A DNA stretch of 64,000 bases from JAPOQD01 sp964620555 (GCA_964620555.1 CAZUGZ010000006.1:3901-67900), one strand, 5' to 3'. Shown: positions 51,634-62,717, counted from the stretch's first letter. Made by a program: numbers and translations. The notes: generated by a model not told the origin, from the letters alone.

Positions 51634-51942
51634 ATGCCGATATACGAGTACCAATGCCTGTCCTGCGCCGAGGAATTGGAGGCACTGCAGAAAATCAGTG
51701 ACCAGCCGCTGCGGGAATGTCCCTTCTGTGGCCGTGACGAACTCAGGAAGAAAGTGTCCGCGGCGGCGTTTCGCCTCAAGGGCGGCGGTTGGTATGAAAC
51801 CGATTTCAAGACCGGCGACAAGAGGTACCTTGCCGGTGATGAAAAGCCCGCCGCCAACGACGGCCCCGGCAAGGAGGCCGCAGTGGACAAATCCTCCTCC
51901 GCCGGTGCCGGCAGTACCGGCGATGCCGCAGCGGTAGGCTGA
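51634..51942 (+). CDS. FmdB-type zinc ribbon protein
   Basis: A 102-residue protein. The first 42 residues are a CxxC...CxxC zinc ribbon (MPIYEYQCLSCAEELEAL, CPFCGRDELRKKVSA); the phenylalanine-bearing AAAFRLKGGGWYETDFK follows, then a disordered Ala/Gly/Ser-rich tail. Such genes commonly precede aspS in gammaproteobacteria. It is probably a small regulator or nucleic-acid-binding protein; function is unproven. Confidence 0.88.
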   Translation: MPIYEYQCLSCAEELEALQKISDQPLRECPFCGRDELRKKVSAAAFRLKGGGWYETDFKTGDKRYLAGDEKPAANDGPGKEAAVDKSSSAGAGSTGDAAAVG

Positions 51943-51973
51943 AAAGACCGCCTCACCCAACCGGGTCTTCTCC

Positions 51974-53767
<1,794 letters not shown>

Positions 53768-53777
53768 CGGGCGGCGT

Positions 53778-54518
53778 ATGGCAGGCCACAGCAAATGGGC
53801 GAACATCAAGCACCGCAAGGCGGCGCAGGACGCCCGTCGCGGCAAGATCTTCACCCGGCTGATCCGCGAACTGGTGGTGGCGGCCAAACTGGGAGGACCC
53901 AACCCGGACGACAACCCCCGGCTGCGGACGGCAGTGGACAAGGCACTGGGTGCCAATATGACCCGCGACACCGTGGCCCGTGCCATCGCCCGCGGAGCCG
54001 GCGGCAGCGCCAGCGACGACGTGGAGGAACTGACCTACGAAGGCTATGCCGGCGGCGGCGTCGCGGTACTGGTCGAGGCGATGACCGACAATCGCAATCG
54101 CACCGTGGCGGAAGTGCGTCACGCCTTCAGCAAATACGGCGGCCAGTTGGGCGCCGACGGTTCCGTGGCCTATCTGTTCAACCGTTGCGGCGTGCTCATT
54201 TTCGCCGCGGAAGTCGATGAAGACGAGCTGTTCGCGGCGGCCCTGGAAGCCGGCGCGGACGACATCGGGAATCTTGCCGATGGCAGCTTCGAGGTACTGA
54301 CGCCCTGGCGGGATTTCACCGCGGTACAACAGGCCCTGCAGGCGGCCGGTTTCGAACCGGTGGCCGGCGAAGTTACCCTGCTGCCCGAAACCACGGTATC
54401 GGTTGACGCGGCCAGGGTGGATACCGTCCTGAGCCTGGTGGACGCCCTGGAAGAACTGGATGATGTGCAGAATGTCTATACCAATATGGACATTCCCGAG
54501 GGCCTGCTGCACAGTTAG
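53778..54518 (+). CDS. yebC: YebC/PmpR family protein (TACO1-like)
   Basis: A 246-residue protein with the family start MAGHSKWANIKHRKAAQDARRGKIFTRL and the YEGYAGGGVAVLVEAMTDNRNRT core. Members were first called DNA-binding regulators and are now linked to relief of ribosome stalling on proline tracts. It lies 10 bases after aspS and 26 before ruvC. Confidence 0.96.
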   Translation: MAGHSKWANIKHRKAAQDARRGKIFTRLIRELVVAAKLGGPNPDDNPRLRTAVDKALGANMTRDTVARAIARGAGGSASDDVEELTYEGYAGGGVAVLVEAMTDNRNRTVAEVRHAFSKYGGQLGADGSVAYLFNRCGVLIFAAEVDEDELFAAALEAGADDIGNLADGSFEVLTPWRDFTAVQQALQAAGFEPVAGEVTLLPETTVSVDAARVDTVLSLVDALEELDDVQNVYTNMDIPEGLLHS

Positions 54519-54544
54519 GGTTGAGGTGATACGCAGGTGATGTT

Positions 54545-55084
54545 ATGGCGCTCGTGCTGGGCATAGATCCGGGGTCACTCAAAACCGGCTTTGGCATCAT
54601 CAACCATCATGGCGGCCACAGCGAATACCTGACCAGCGGCGTCATTCGCCTGCCCCGGGTGCCGTTGTCCGAGCGGCTCAAACTGATCTTTGACGGGGTG
54701 ACCCAGGTAGTGGAGCAATATTGCCCGCAGGAACTGGCGATTGAAGAGGTATTCCTGGCCCGGGACGCGAGGGCGGCCCTGAAATTGGGGCAGGCCCGCG
54801 GCGCCGCTATCGTGGCGTGTGCCAACCAGTCCCTGCCGGTCTACGAATACGCCAGCAGGGCCATCAAGCTGGCCGTGGTGGGCACCGGCGGCGCCAGCAA
54901 AGGCCAGGTGCAGCACATGGTCAAGAGCTTGTTGAAGTTGCCCGCCATGCCCGGCGAAGATGCCGCCGACGCCCTGGCGACGGCCCTGTGTCATGCCCAC
55001 ACCCAACAGGGTATGATTACTCTCGCCCGCGCCCGCAACAGCGCTTCCCACCGCTCCCGCCGGGGCGAGACGAACAGCCCATGA
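54545..55084 (+). CDS. ruvC: RuvC Holliday junction resolvase
   Basis: A 179-residue dimeric nuclease. Catalytic acidic residues are seen in LGIDPGSLKTG (Asp8), ELAIEEVF (Glu about 67) and PGEDAADALATAL (two Asp near 140). It cuts Holliday junctions delivered by RuvAB. The stop overlaps the ruvA start (ATGA). Confidence 0.97.
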   Translation: MALVLGIDPGSLKTGFGIINHHGGHSEYLTSGVIRLPRVPLSERLKLIFDGVTQVVEQYCPQELAIEEVFLARDARAALKLGQARGAAIVACANQSLPVYEYASRAIKLAVVGTGGASKGQVQHMVKSLLKLPAMPGEDAADALATALCHAHTQQGMITLARARNSASHRSRRGETNSP

Positions 55085-55683
55085 TTGGACGCCTGACCGG
55101 TATTCTGAAGGAAAAACAGGCCCCCCATATTCTTTTGGAGGTGGGCGGCGTCGGCTATGAAATCCAGGTGCCCATGACCACCCTGTACGAGCTGCCGGGC
55201 ATCGGCGACTCCACCACCATGTACACCCACTTCGTGGTCCGCGAAGATGCGCAGCTCCTGTACGGCTTTCATCGGCAGCAGGAGCGCCGCCTGTTTCGGG
55301 AGTTGATCAAGGTCAATGGGGTGGGACCAAAAATGGGCCTGGCCATTCTTTCGGGCATGGATGCGGACAGCTTTGTGCGTGCGGTACGACTCGAAGACAG
55401 CCAGACGCTGTTGCTGCTGCCGGGAATAGGCAAGAGGATTGCGGAGCGGCTGTTGGTGGAAATGCGCGACCGGCTGGAGGGCTGGGCGATCGAAACCGGA
55501 GCGGAGGTGACCCCCAAAAGTGCCGGCCAGCGACAGATGCTGGCGGAGGCCGAGAGTGCCCTGGTGGCGCTGGGCTACCGTCCCACCGAGGCCAGCCGGG
55601 CGCTCTCGGCCGTGGAACACGAGGACCTGGACAGCGTGGAGGAATGGATTCGGCTGGCCCTGCAATCCATGGTGAAAAACTGA
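55081..55683 (+). CDS. ruvA: RuvA Holliday junction branch-migration protein
   Basis: A 200-residue tetramer subunit: an OB domain (MIGRLTGILKEKQAPHILLEVGGVGYEI), two helix-hairpin-helix motifs (LIKVNGVGPKMGLAILSG and LLLPGIGKRIAERLLVEM), and a C-terminal three-helix domain that contacts RuvB. Overlaps ruvC by four bases and ruvB by one. Confidence 0.97.
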   Translation: MIGRLTGILKEKQAPHILLEVGGVGYEIQVPMTTLYELPGIGDSTTMYTHFVVREDAQLLYGFHRQQERRLFRELIKVNGVGPKMGLAILSGMDADSFVRAVRLEDSQTLLLLPGIGKRIAERLLVEMRDRLEGWAIETGAEVTPKSAGQRQMLAEAESALVALGYRPTEASRALSAVEHEDLDSVEEWIRLALQSMVKN

Positions 55684-56753
55684 TGATTGAAACCGATCGA
55701 TTGCTGGGCAGGGAAGCGGCGGCGGACCCCGGCGAGGAAATCGCCGACCGCGCCCTGCGGCCTCACACCCTGGCGGAATACGCGGGGCAATCGACGGTGC
55801 GGGAACAGATGGCGCTGTTCATGGAGGCCGCCCGCCGCCGCGGGGAACCACTGGACCACACCCTGATCTTTGGCCCCCCGGGACTGGGGAAAACCACCCT
55901 GGCCTACATCATTGCCCATGAGATGGACGTGGAGATCAAGACCACCTCGGGCCCGGTAATCGAAAAACCGGGGGACGTCGCCGCCCTGCTGACCAACCTG
56001 AACGACGGCGATGTGTTGTTCATCGATGAGGTCCACCGGCTCAGCCCCCATGTGGAGGAGATTCTGTACCCGGCGATGGAGCAGAATCAGATCGATATCA
56101 TGATTGGAGAGGGCCCGGCGGCGCGCTCCATCAAATTGGAACTGCCCCATTTCACGCTGGTCGCCGCCACTACCCGGGCCGGTCTCCTGACCTCACCGCT
56201 GCGCGACCGCTTCGGAATCGTACAGCGGCTGGAATTTTACCGGGTGGAGGAGCTGGCCCTGATCCTCAAGCGTGCCGCCGCCATTCTGGACATCGCCCTG
56301 GCCGAAGACGGCGCCACGGAAATCGCCACGCGCTCCAGGGGAACCCCGCGCATCGCCAACCGCCTGCTGCGACGGGTGCGTGACTACGCCGAGGTTCGCG
56401 CCGATGCCAACATCAGCCGGCCGGTGGCACAGCAGGCGCTGGATATGCTCAATGTCGATCAACGGGGGTTTGACCACCTGGACCGCCGCCTGCTGCTCAG
56501 CCTGATAGAGAAATTCGATGGCGGCCCGGTGGGGGTGGAGAGCCTTGCCGCGGCGATTTCGGAAGAGCGGGGTACCATCGAGGATGTGCTGGAACCCTAT
56601 CTGATCCAGCAGGGCTATATTGCCCGCACACCCCGGGGACGCATTGCGACCCGCCACGCCTACCTTCATTTCGGCCTGCCCTACCCCACCGCCCAGACCA
56701 CCCTGGACATGAACTTCAGCCAGGGGGACCCAGGCACAGGAGAAAGAACTTGA
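55683..56753 (+). CDS. ruvB: RuvB Holliday junction helicase
   Basis: A 356-residue AAA+ motor. Walker A GPPGLGKTT lies at about 61-69, Walker B LFIDEVHRL follows, sensor 1 is ATTRAG, and the winged-helix C-terminus includes RTPRGRIAT. ATG 55683 overlaps the last base of the ruvA stop. Directly after it comes tolQ; the thioesterase gene ybgC often found between is absent. Confidence 0.97.
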   Translation: MIETDRLLGREAAADPGEEIADRALRPHTLAEYAGQSTVREQMALFMEAARRRGEPLDHTLIFGPPGLGKTTLAYIIAHEMDVEIKTTSGPVIEKPGDVAALLTNLNDGDVLFIDEVHRLSPHVEEILYPAMEQNQIDIMIGEGPAARSIKLELPHFTLVAATTRAGLLTSPLRDRFGIVQRLEFYRVEELALILKRAAAILDIALAEDGATEIATRSRGTPRIANRLLRRVRDYAEVRADANISRPVAQQALDMLNVDQRGFDHLDRRLLLSLIEKFDGGPVGVESLAAAISEERGTIEDVLEPYLIQQGYIARTPRGRIATRHAYLHFGLPYPTAQTTLDMNFSQGDPGTGERT

Positions 56754-57448
56754 ACCAACAATTGAGCCTGGTCGACCTGGTCCTCAACGCCAGTTTCACG
56801 GTGCAGGCGGTCATGGTCATTCTGTTATTGGCCTCGGTCACCTCCTGGTTCATGATCGTGCAACGGCTGTTGTATTTTTCCCGGGTGCAGCGGGAGAGCC
56901 GGGAGTTCGAGGAGCAGTTCTGGTCCGGTATCGATCTCTCCGAGCTCTATCGCGACGGTGAAGAGCGAGCCAACGCGGGCCAGACTTTGGGTATGGAGGC
57001 TATCTTTCGCGCCGGCTTCAAGGAATTCTCGCGACTGGCCCAGCAGCCGGGGCTGGACTCGGAGGCGATCATGGACGGTGCCCAGCGCGCCATGCGGGTT
57101 GCCAAAGCGCGGGAAGAGGAGGCCCTGGAACATCACCTGCCGTTCCTGGCAACGGTGGGTTCGACCAGCCCCTACGTGGGCCTGTTCGGGACCGTGTGGG
57201 GCATCATGAATTCCTTCCGTGGCCTGGCCAATGCCACCCAGGCCACCCTGGCGACGGTGGCCCCCGGCATTTCGGAGGCACTGATTGCCACCGCCATGGG
57301 GCTGTTTGCCGCCATACCCGCGGTCATCGCCTACAATCGCTTTGCCTCCCGCGTCGACGTCAGCCTCAACCGCTACGACACCTTTGCCGACGAGTTTTCC
57401 AGCATTCTGCACCGCCAGGCCTTCGCCATGGCGGCCGGCAATCGATGA
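56750..57448 (+). CDS. tolQ: TolQ proton-channel component of Tol-Pal
   Basis: A 232-residue inner-membrane protein with three helices (about 12-35, 133-155, 168-192) and the conserved TVGSTSPYVGLFGTVWGIMNSFRGL segment. With TolR it uses proton flow to energise TolA during outer-membrane constriction. The start is TTG at 56750, which overlaps the ruvB stop (TTGA) and follows AGGAG. Confidence 0.95.
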   Translation: MNQQLSLVDLVLNASFTVQAVMVILLLASVTSWFMIVQRLLYFSRVQRESREFEEQFWSGIDLSELYRDGEERANAGQTLGMEAIFRAGFKEFSRLAQQPGLDSEAIMDGAQRAMRVAKAREEEALEHHLPFLATVGSTSPYVGLFGTVWGIMNSFRGLANATQATLATVAPGISEALIATAMGLFAAIPAVIAYNRFASRVDVSLNRYDTFADEFSSILHRQAFAMAAGNR

Positions 57449-57867
57449 CCCGTCAACGCCACAAACACCGGCCGATGTCCGAGATCAATGTGGTCCCCTA
57501 CATTGATGTAATGCTGGTATTGCTGATCATTTTCATGGTCACGGCACCGCTGTTGATGCAGGGAGTCCAGGTCGACCTGCCACAGGCCGACAGCGATCCC
57601 GTGGACAATCAGGATCCCGAGCCGGTGATCGTTTCCATCAACGCCGCCGGCGAGTTGTTTCTCAACCTGGGGGCGGACCACCAGCAGGTGTTGAGTCTTG
57701 CCACCGTAAAGCAGCGAGTCTCCGTGGTGATGCGGCGCAACCCGGGAAAACCGGTGATGATCTGGGGCGACCGGGGTGTGCCCTATGGGCAGGTAGTGGT
57801 GTTGATGGCGGCCCTGCAGGAGGCGGGAGTTCCCAGCATCGGCCTGGTCACGGACGATCCCCGATGA
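57445..57867 (+). CDS. tolR: TolR
   Basis: A 140-residue ExbD/TolR protein: the SEINVVPYIDVMLVLLIIFMV helix (about 12-33) contains the proton-carrying Asp, and a periplasmic domain follows. The start overlaps the tolQ stop and the stop overlaps the tolA start, both as ATGA. Confidence 0.95.
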   Translation: MTRQRHKHRPMSEINVVPYIDVMLVLLIIFMVTAPLLMQGVQVDLPQADSDPVDNQDPEPVIVSINAAGELFLNLGADHQQVLSLATVKQRVSVVMRRNPGKPVMIWGDRGVPYGQVVVLMAALQEAGVPSIGLVTDDPR

Positions 57868-58598
57868 ACCTGCTGCTCGGCCCGAGGCTGATCTTCTGGC
57901 GACCGGCTGGCGCCAGCGTGGCCCTGCACGCCCTGCTGTTGGCAATGTTGACCCTGAACTGGAGCTGGCGCCAGCCGCCCACCGTGCAGACCGCCCCGCC
58001 ACCGAATTTCATTTCGGCGAAACTGGTTGCAGCTCCACAGCCACCGCCACCGGAACCAGCGCGCAGGTCACTGGACGCCGTTCCCGCCCCGGTGCCGGCA
58101 CCCGCGCAGCCGAAACCGAAACCGGCTCCGGTACAGCCTGCCAGCAAGCCCAGGCCGGAACCCCCGGCGGAGGTCATCAGCGAGCCCACAGCGCAGACCG
58201 AAGGGCCGAGCGCCGCGCAACGGGCGGCCCGGGCCCGCGAGGAACTGGCCCAATTGCTGGCGGCGGAAACTGCCATGCTGGAAAGGTCCGACGACGAAAC
58301 CACTGCGCTGAGCTATATCGCCCTGATCTCCCGCAGCGTGGAGAGCCACTGGAGCCGCCCACCCAGTGCCCGCAACGGCATGGAGGTGGAACTGGTCATC
58401 CAGCTGATTCCCACCGGGGAAGTGGTCAGTGTGACCGTGGTCCGCGGCAGCGGTCTGGCTGCGTTCGACCGTTCGGCGGTCAACGCGGTGCGCAAGGCGG
58501 GCCGCTTTCCGGAACTGCAACAACTTCCCTCGCGAATTTTCGAGAGCAGGTTCCGACAGTTCCGCCTGTTGTTCAAACCGGAGGATTTACGCTTTTGA
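57864..58598 (+). CDS. tolA: TolA, short form
   Basis: A 244-residue TolA. An N-terminal helix (about 13-33) is followed by a Pro/Ala/Lys-rich spacer (50-115), a short helix and the C-terminal domain (about 145-244) with YIALISRSVESHWSRP and GLAAFDRSAVNAVRKAGRFPELQ. E. coli TolA has about 420 residues, so the envelope-spanning middle domain is strongly shortened and proline-rich instead of Ala-rich helix. Confidence 0.9.
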   Translation: MNLLLGPRLIFWRPAGASVALHALLLAMLTLNWSWRQPPTVQTAPPPNFISAKLVAAPQPPPPEPARRSLDAVPAPVPAPAQPKPKPAPVQPASKPRPEPPAEVISEPTAQTEGPSAAQRAARAREELAQLLAAETAMLERSDDETTALSYIALISRSVESHWSRPPSARNGMEVELVIQLIPTGEVVSVTVVRGSGLAAFDRSAVNAVRKAGRFPELQQLPSRIFESRFRQFRLLFKPEDLRF

Positions 58599-59911
58599 AG
58601 AATCTCACTGCGTTGCTGCTGGTCTGGCTTTGGTGCCTGATCCCACTGCCGGCACAGGCCGAACTGGTCATCGAAATCACAGCCGGGCGGGACAACCCCA
58701 CCTCCATCGCCGTGGTGCCCTTTGCCTGGTCCGGTTGGGGCAGCGCCGACCAGGACGTGGCGCAGATCGTCCAGCAGGACCTGCACCGCAGTGGCCAGTT
58801 CGCGCCGCTGGGGCGGGCCGATATGCTGAGTTTACCCAGCGCGGAAGCGGAAGTGTTTTTCCGTGATTGGCGGGTGACCAACGTGGAATACCTGCTGATC
58901 GGCCGGGTCTCCGCCGATGAGTTCGCCGGCGCAGTCGCGGTCGCCACCATCGAATACGAACTGTTCGACGTGTTCCGGCAGGAACGCATACTGCAGGGCA
59001 GTGAAAGCGGCCCCAGGACGGAGTTGCGGATGTTGAGCCACCGGGTCAGCGACGCGGTGTACCAGCAACTCACCGGCATTCGCGGTGCCTTTGCCACCCG
59101 CATTCTGTACGTCAACGTCACCCAGCGGGTAGCTGCGGCGGATACCTTTCGACTGATGCTGGCGGATTCCGATGGCGCCCGCGCCCAACAGGTACTGATA
59201 TCCAACGAACCGCTTCTCAGTCCCAGCTGGGCCCCGGATGGCCGACAGATCGCCTACGTGTCTTTTGAAACCGGCCGGCCAGCCATCTACCGCCAGGACC
59301 TGTTCAGTGGCGAGCGCGAACGGCTCACCAGTTACCCGGGCATCAACGGCGCCCCGTCCTGGTCGCCGGATGGCAACAGGCTGGCACTCGTCCTGTCCAA
59401 GGATGGCAATCCGAATATCTATGTGCTGGATCTCGCCAGTCGCCACCTGCGGCAGCTGACCCGACACTATGCCATCGACACCGAACCCGCGTGGATGCCC
59501 GATGGCCAGAGCCTGCTGTTTACCTCCGACCGGGGTGGACGGCCACAGATTTATCGCGTGGACCTGGCCAGCGGGCAGATCGAGCGGGTGACCTATGACG
59601 GGCGCTGGAATGCCCGCGCCACGGTGGCGGCGGACGGGCGTACCATGGCCCTGGTCAACCAGCGGGACAACCGCTATCACATCGCGGTGCAGGACCTGAA
59701 ACGGGACAGGATGCAAATTCTGACTGCCACGGAACTGGATGAATCTCCCAGTGTTGCTCCCAATGGCTCTATGCTACTGTATGCCACGAAATTTGATGGT
59801 AGAGGGATATTGGCTGCGGTGTCGGTTGATGGTAGAGTGAAGTTCAGACTACCTTCTCGCGAGGGTGATGTGCGGGAGCCCGCCTGGTCACCATATCTGG
59901 GTAACCCCTGA
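58595..59911 (+). CDS. tolB: TolB periplasmic beta-propeller
   Basis: A 438-residue periplasmic protein: signal peptide (about 1-22, ending PAQA), an N-terminal alpha/beta domain that binds TolA, and a six-bladed propeller with repeated PxWxPDG motifs (SPSWAPDGRQIAYVS, APSWSPDGNRLALVL, EPAWMPDGQSLLFTS). It binds Pal. The TTG start at 58595 overlaps the tolA stop (TTGA), with GGAGG upstream. Confidence 0.96.
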   Translation: MKNLTALLLVWLWCLIPLPAQAELVIEITAGRDNPTSIAVVPFAWSGWGSADQDVAQIVQQDLHRSGQFAPLGRADMLSLPSAEAEVFFRDWRVTNVEYLLIGRVSADEFAGAVAVATIEYELFDVFRQERILQGSESGPRTELRMLSHRVSDAVYQQLTGIRGAFATRILYVNVTQRVAAADTFRLMLADSDGARAQQVLISNEPLLSPSWAPDGRQIAYVSFETGRPAIYRQDLFSGERERLTSYPGINGAPSWSPDGNRLALVLSKDGNPNIYVLDLASRHLRQLTRHYAIDTEPAWMPDGQSLLFTSDRGGRPQIYRVDLASGQIERVTYDGRWNARATVAADGRTMALVNQRDNRYHIAVQDLKRDRMQILTATELDESPSVAPNGSMLLYATKFDGRGILAAVSVDGRVKFRLPSREGDVREPAWSPYLGNP

Positions 59912-59934
59912 ACTTAAATAGGAAATAGCAAGCT

Positions 59935-60477
59935 ATGAAAAAACTACTTGGCGCCAGCAAGGCATTGTCAGTGCTGTTTGCTGTCATCTGGATGGTTGGA
60001 TGTGCCAGCAGCGGCCCCTCCGACGAAGAAATTGCTGCGGCAGAAGAAGCGGCGCGCCGCGCTGCGGAACAGGCCGCCATGGAGCAGGCCGAAGCCGAGC
60101 AAGCGGCAGCGGCGGCAGCGGCGGCTGCCCAGCAGCAGCTGGTGGATGCAGCGGCGGCGGCGGGCAATGTGGTCTACTTCGATTTTGACAGTTCCACCCT
60201 GACCCCGACATCCCTCGGCATTCTCGATGCCCATATCGCCCTGGCCCATACCAACGACAGGAACTTCCGCCTGGAAGGTCACGCCGATGAGCGCGGCACC
60301 CGCGAGTACAATATTGCCCTGGGAGAGCGCCGTGCCAAGGCGGTCATGGACTACATGGCGGCCAATGGTGTGGCCGGTCACCGCATGGAAACGGTGAGCT
60401 ACGGTGAAGAACGTCCCGTGGCCTATGGTTCCGGCGAAGAAAACTGGTCGCAGAACCGCCGCGTCGAACTGCAGTAG
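59935..60477 (+). CDS. pal: Pal, peptidoglycan-associated lipoprotein
   Basis: A 180-residue outer-membrane lipoprotein. The lipobox WMVGC gives lipidated Cys23. A long Ala/Glu helix-like linker (about 35-75) with uninterrupted alanines is followed by an OmpA-like domain with YFDFDSSTLTPTSL and HADERGTREYNIALGERRA, which holds diaminopimelate of peptidoglycan. Lies 23 bases after tolB. Confidence 0.96.
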   Translation: MKKLLGASKALSVLFAVIWMVGCASSGPSDEEIAAAEEAARRAAEQAAMEQAEAEQAAAAAAAAAQQQLVDAAAAAGNVVYFDFDSSTLTPTSLGILDAHIALAHTNDRNFRLEGHADERGTREYNIALGERRAKAVMDYMAANGVAGHRMETVSYGEERPVAYGSGEENWSQNRRVELQ

Positions 60478-60482
60478 TCTCC

Positions 60483-61328
60483 ATGCAGCGGGGCCTTCTT
60501 GCTGTCCTGGCGGGGCTGGCCTGTTGTGTCGGCCCCGCTTTGGTATTTGCCCAGGATTTCATCGACGTAGAGGCGGAGCGGGCCCGGGCAGCCACCGCCG
60601 CTGAAACCACCCCCGCGCCGGCTGTCGCATTTCCCGCCAGCGCCCCGGACCGGCCCCCGGTCGAACCGTCCCAACCCGCCAACAGCGCTCCCGCCGCGAC
60701 TGCCGGCGGAAGCGGCAACCTTGCTGAATTGTTCTACCAGCTACAGGTGCTGCAACAGGAAGTGCGGCAACTGCATGGGCAGATGGAAGACCAGGCACAC
60801 CAGATTCGCCAACTCAGACAGCAAAGCCTGGAGCGCTACATGGATATGGACCGGCGCCTCAGCGGGGCGGCCGGCACCGGTTCCAGTGAACTCTCCGGCG
60901 CTGCCGGCGCGACCTCCCAGAGCCCTGCCGAGGCCGTGGCCCTGCCCGGAGAAGAGGACGCCTATCGCGCCGCCTACGCGCTGCTGGTGGGCCAGGAATT
61001 CGACCAGGCAGTCGCCGCTTTCAAGCAGTTTCTGCTGGATTACCCCAATGGCCGCTTTGCGCCCAACGCCTATTACTGGCTGGGAGAACTCTACCTGGTG
61101 ATAGACCCGCGCGACCTGGAAGCTTCCCGGCAGTCGTTTACCCTGCTGCTGGAGCAGTATCCCGGCAACAGCAAGGAAGCGGATGCCCGCTACAAGCTGG
61201 GAGTAGTGTATTTTGAGAAGGGCAATGCCGAGGTAGCCCGGCAACACCTCGACCGCGTCCTCCAGGAGCAGGACAGCAACAGTTCCGTGGCGAAACTGAC
61301 CCGGGATTTTATCGCTGAGAACTACTGA
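60483..61328 (+). CDS. cpoB: CpoB (YbgF), Tol-Pal associated TPR protein
   Basis: A 281-residue periplasmic protein: signal peptide (about 1-22), a Pro/Ala-rich segment, a trimerising coiled coil (about 80-125, LFYQLQVLQQEVRQLHGQMEDQAHQIRQ) and three TPR-like repeats (about 158-281, including YYWLGELYLVIDPRDLEASRQSF). CpoB coordinates peptidoglycan synthesis with Tol-driven constriction. It lies five bases after pal. Confidence 0.94.
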   Translation: MQRGLLAVLAGLACCVGPALVFAQDFIDVEAERARAATAAETTPAPAVAFPASAPDRPPVEPSQPANSAPAATAGGSGNLAELFYQLQVLQQEVRQLHGQMEDQAHQIRQLRQQSLERYMDMDRRLSGAAGTGSSELSGAAGATSQSPAEAVALPGEEDAYRAAYALLVGQEFDQAVAAFKQFLLDYPNGRFAPNAYYWLGELYLVIDPRDLEASRQSFTLLLEQYPGNSKEADARYKLGVVYFEKGNAEVARQHLDRVLQEQDSNSSVAKLTRDFIAENY

Positions 61329-61336
61329 CCGGACCC

Positions 61337-61993
61337 GTGTCGGCACCGACGCCTCGCCTGCGCATCACTGAAATCTTCTATTCACTGCAGGGAGAGTCGA
61401 GCAGCGTCGGTCTGCCCACGGCATTTGTGCGCCTCACCGGCTGTCCGCTGCGCTGCACCTATTGCGATACGGCCTATGCCTTTCACGGCGGAGAACTGCT
61501 CAGCCTGGCCGAGATCACTGCCCGGGTTGCCAGCTACCGGCCCCGCCATGTGACCGTCACCGGTGGCGAGCCCCTGGCCCAGCCCGACTGTCTGGCGCTG
61601 CTCAGTCGCCTGTGCGACGCGGATTACGAGGTATCGCTGGAGACCGGTGGCGCGCTGAGCGTGGCCCAGGTAGACGAGCGCGTGATCAAGGTGCTGGACC
61701 TGAAGACACCCGGGTCGGGAGAAGTGGAACGCAATGATTATCGCAACATTGAATACCTGTCGGCGCGGGATCAGGTCAAGTTTGTGATTTGTGATCGGCA
61801 GGACTACGAGTGGTCGCGTTTCAAGCTGGAGCAATATCGGCTGGGCGAACGGGTGGCGGACGTGCTTTTCTCCCCCAGCTACGAGCAACTCGATTTCGCC
61901 CGTCTGGCGGAGTGGATCCTGGCCGACAATCTGCCGGTCCGCTTCCAGTTGCAGCTTCACAAGATACTCTGGAATGACCAACCGGGGCGCTGA
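61337..61993 (+). CDS. queE: 7-carboxy-7-deazaguanine synthase QueE
   Basis: A 218-residue radical SAM enzyme of the queuosine pathway. The cluster motif is CPLRCTYCDTAYAF (Cx3Cx2C, about residues 35-48), preceded by EIFYSLQGESSSVGLPTAFVRLTG; the TVTGGEPLAQ motif binds SAM. The start is GTG at 61337, eight bases after cpoB. It overlaps queC by 20 bases. Confidence 0.95.
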   Translation: MSAPTPRLRITEIFYSLQGESSSVGLPTAFVRLTGCPLRCTYCDTAYAFHGGELLSLAEITARVASYRPRHVTVTGGEPLAQPDCLALLSRLCDADYEVSLETGGALSVAQVDERVIKVLDLKTPGSGEVERNDYRNIEYLSARDQVKFVICDRQDYEWSRFKLEQYRLGERVADVLFSPSYEQLDFARLAEWILADNLPVRFQLQLHKILWNDQPGR

Positions 61994-62678
61994 ACGGAAC
62001 GACGGGAAGGCGGTCGTGCTGCTGTCCGGCGGTCTGGATTCGGCCACCGTACTGGCGCTCGCCGGGTCCCGGGGCTACCAGTGTCATACCATCAGTTTTG
62101 ATTACGGCCAGCGCCATGGTGCGGAATTGGCAGCCGCCGGGCGCATTGCCGAGGCCATGCAGGTCGTGGAACACAAGGTGCTGCGGCTGGACCTGGGGGG
62201 CATTGGTGGTTCCGCCCTCACCGATACCAGTATTCCCGTGCCCGAGCGGGAAAGCCCAGGCATCCCCATCACCTACGTTCCGGCACGCAATACCATTTTC
62301 CTGTCCCTTGCCCTGGGCTGGGCGGAAGTACTGGGGGCGGGCAGCATCTGGATTGGCGTGAATGCCGTGGATTACTCCGGTTACCCGGATTGCCGCCCGG
62401 AATATGTGCGCGCCTTTCAGGCCATGGCCAACCTGGCCACCCGGGCGGCCGTGGACGGGGCCAGGCTTGACATCGTGACCCCCCTGGAAAATATGGACAA
62501 GGCGGAGATCATCCGCACCGGCATCCGTTTGGGGGTGGATTACGCGCTGACGGTTTCCTGTTACCAGGCCAGCGCCGACGGACTGGCCTGCGGAGTCTGC
62601 GACAGTTGCCGCCTGCGCCGGCGGGGCTTCGCCCGGGCCGCCGTGACGGACCCCACCCGCTACCGCGCCGATGGGTAG
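61974..62678 (+). CDS. queC: 7-cyano-7-deazaguanine synthase QueC
   Basis: A 234-residue ATP-dependent enzyme that makes preQ0, the product following QueE. PP-loop LLSGGLDSATVLALA lies at about 16-30, and the zinc-binding C-terminus has SCYQASADGLACGVCDSCRLRRRGF. ATG 61974 lies inside the end of queE, indicating coupled expression. Confidence 0.95.
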   Translation: MTNRGAERNDGKAVVLLSGGLDSATVLALAGSRGYQCHTISFDYGQRHGAELAAAGRIAEAMQVVEHKVLRLDLGGIGGSALTDTSIPVPERESPGIPITYVPARNTIFLSLALGWAEVLGAGSIWIGVNAVDYSGYPDCRPEYVRAFQAMANLATRAAVDGARLDIVTPLENMDKAEIIRTGIRLGVDYALTVSCYQASADGLACGVCDSCRLRRRGFARAAVTDPTRYRADG

Positions 62679-62682
62679 CACA

Positions 62683-62699
62683 GCAGCCTGCCAGGCTGC
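62683..62699 (+). terminator. Possible weak terminator hairpin after queC
   Basis: GCAGCCT-GCC-AGGCTGC is a perfect 7-base stem with a 3-base loop five bases after the queC stop. No T-run follows, so termination would be Rho-assisted or inefficient. Confidence 0.35.
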
Positions 62700-62717
62700 G
62701 GGAATGGGGTGAGCCTA

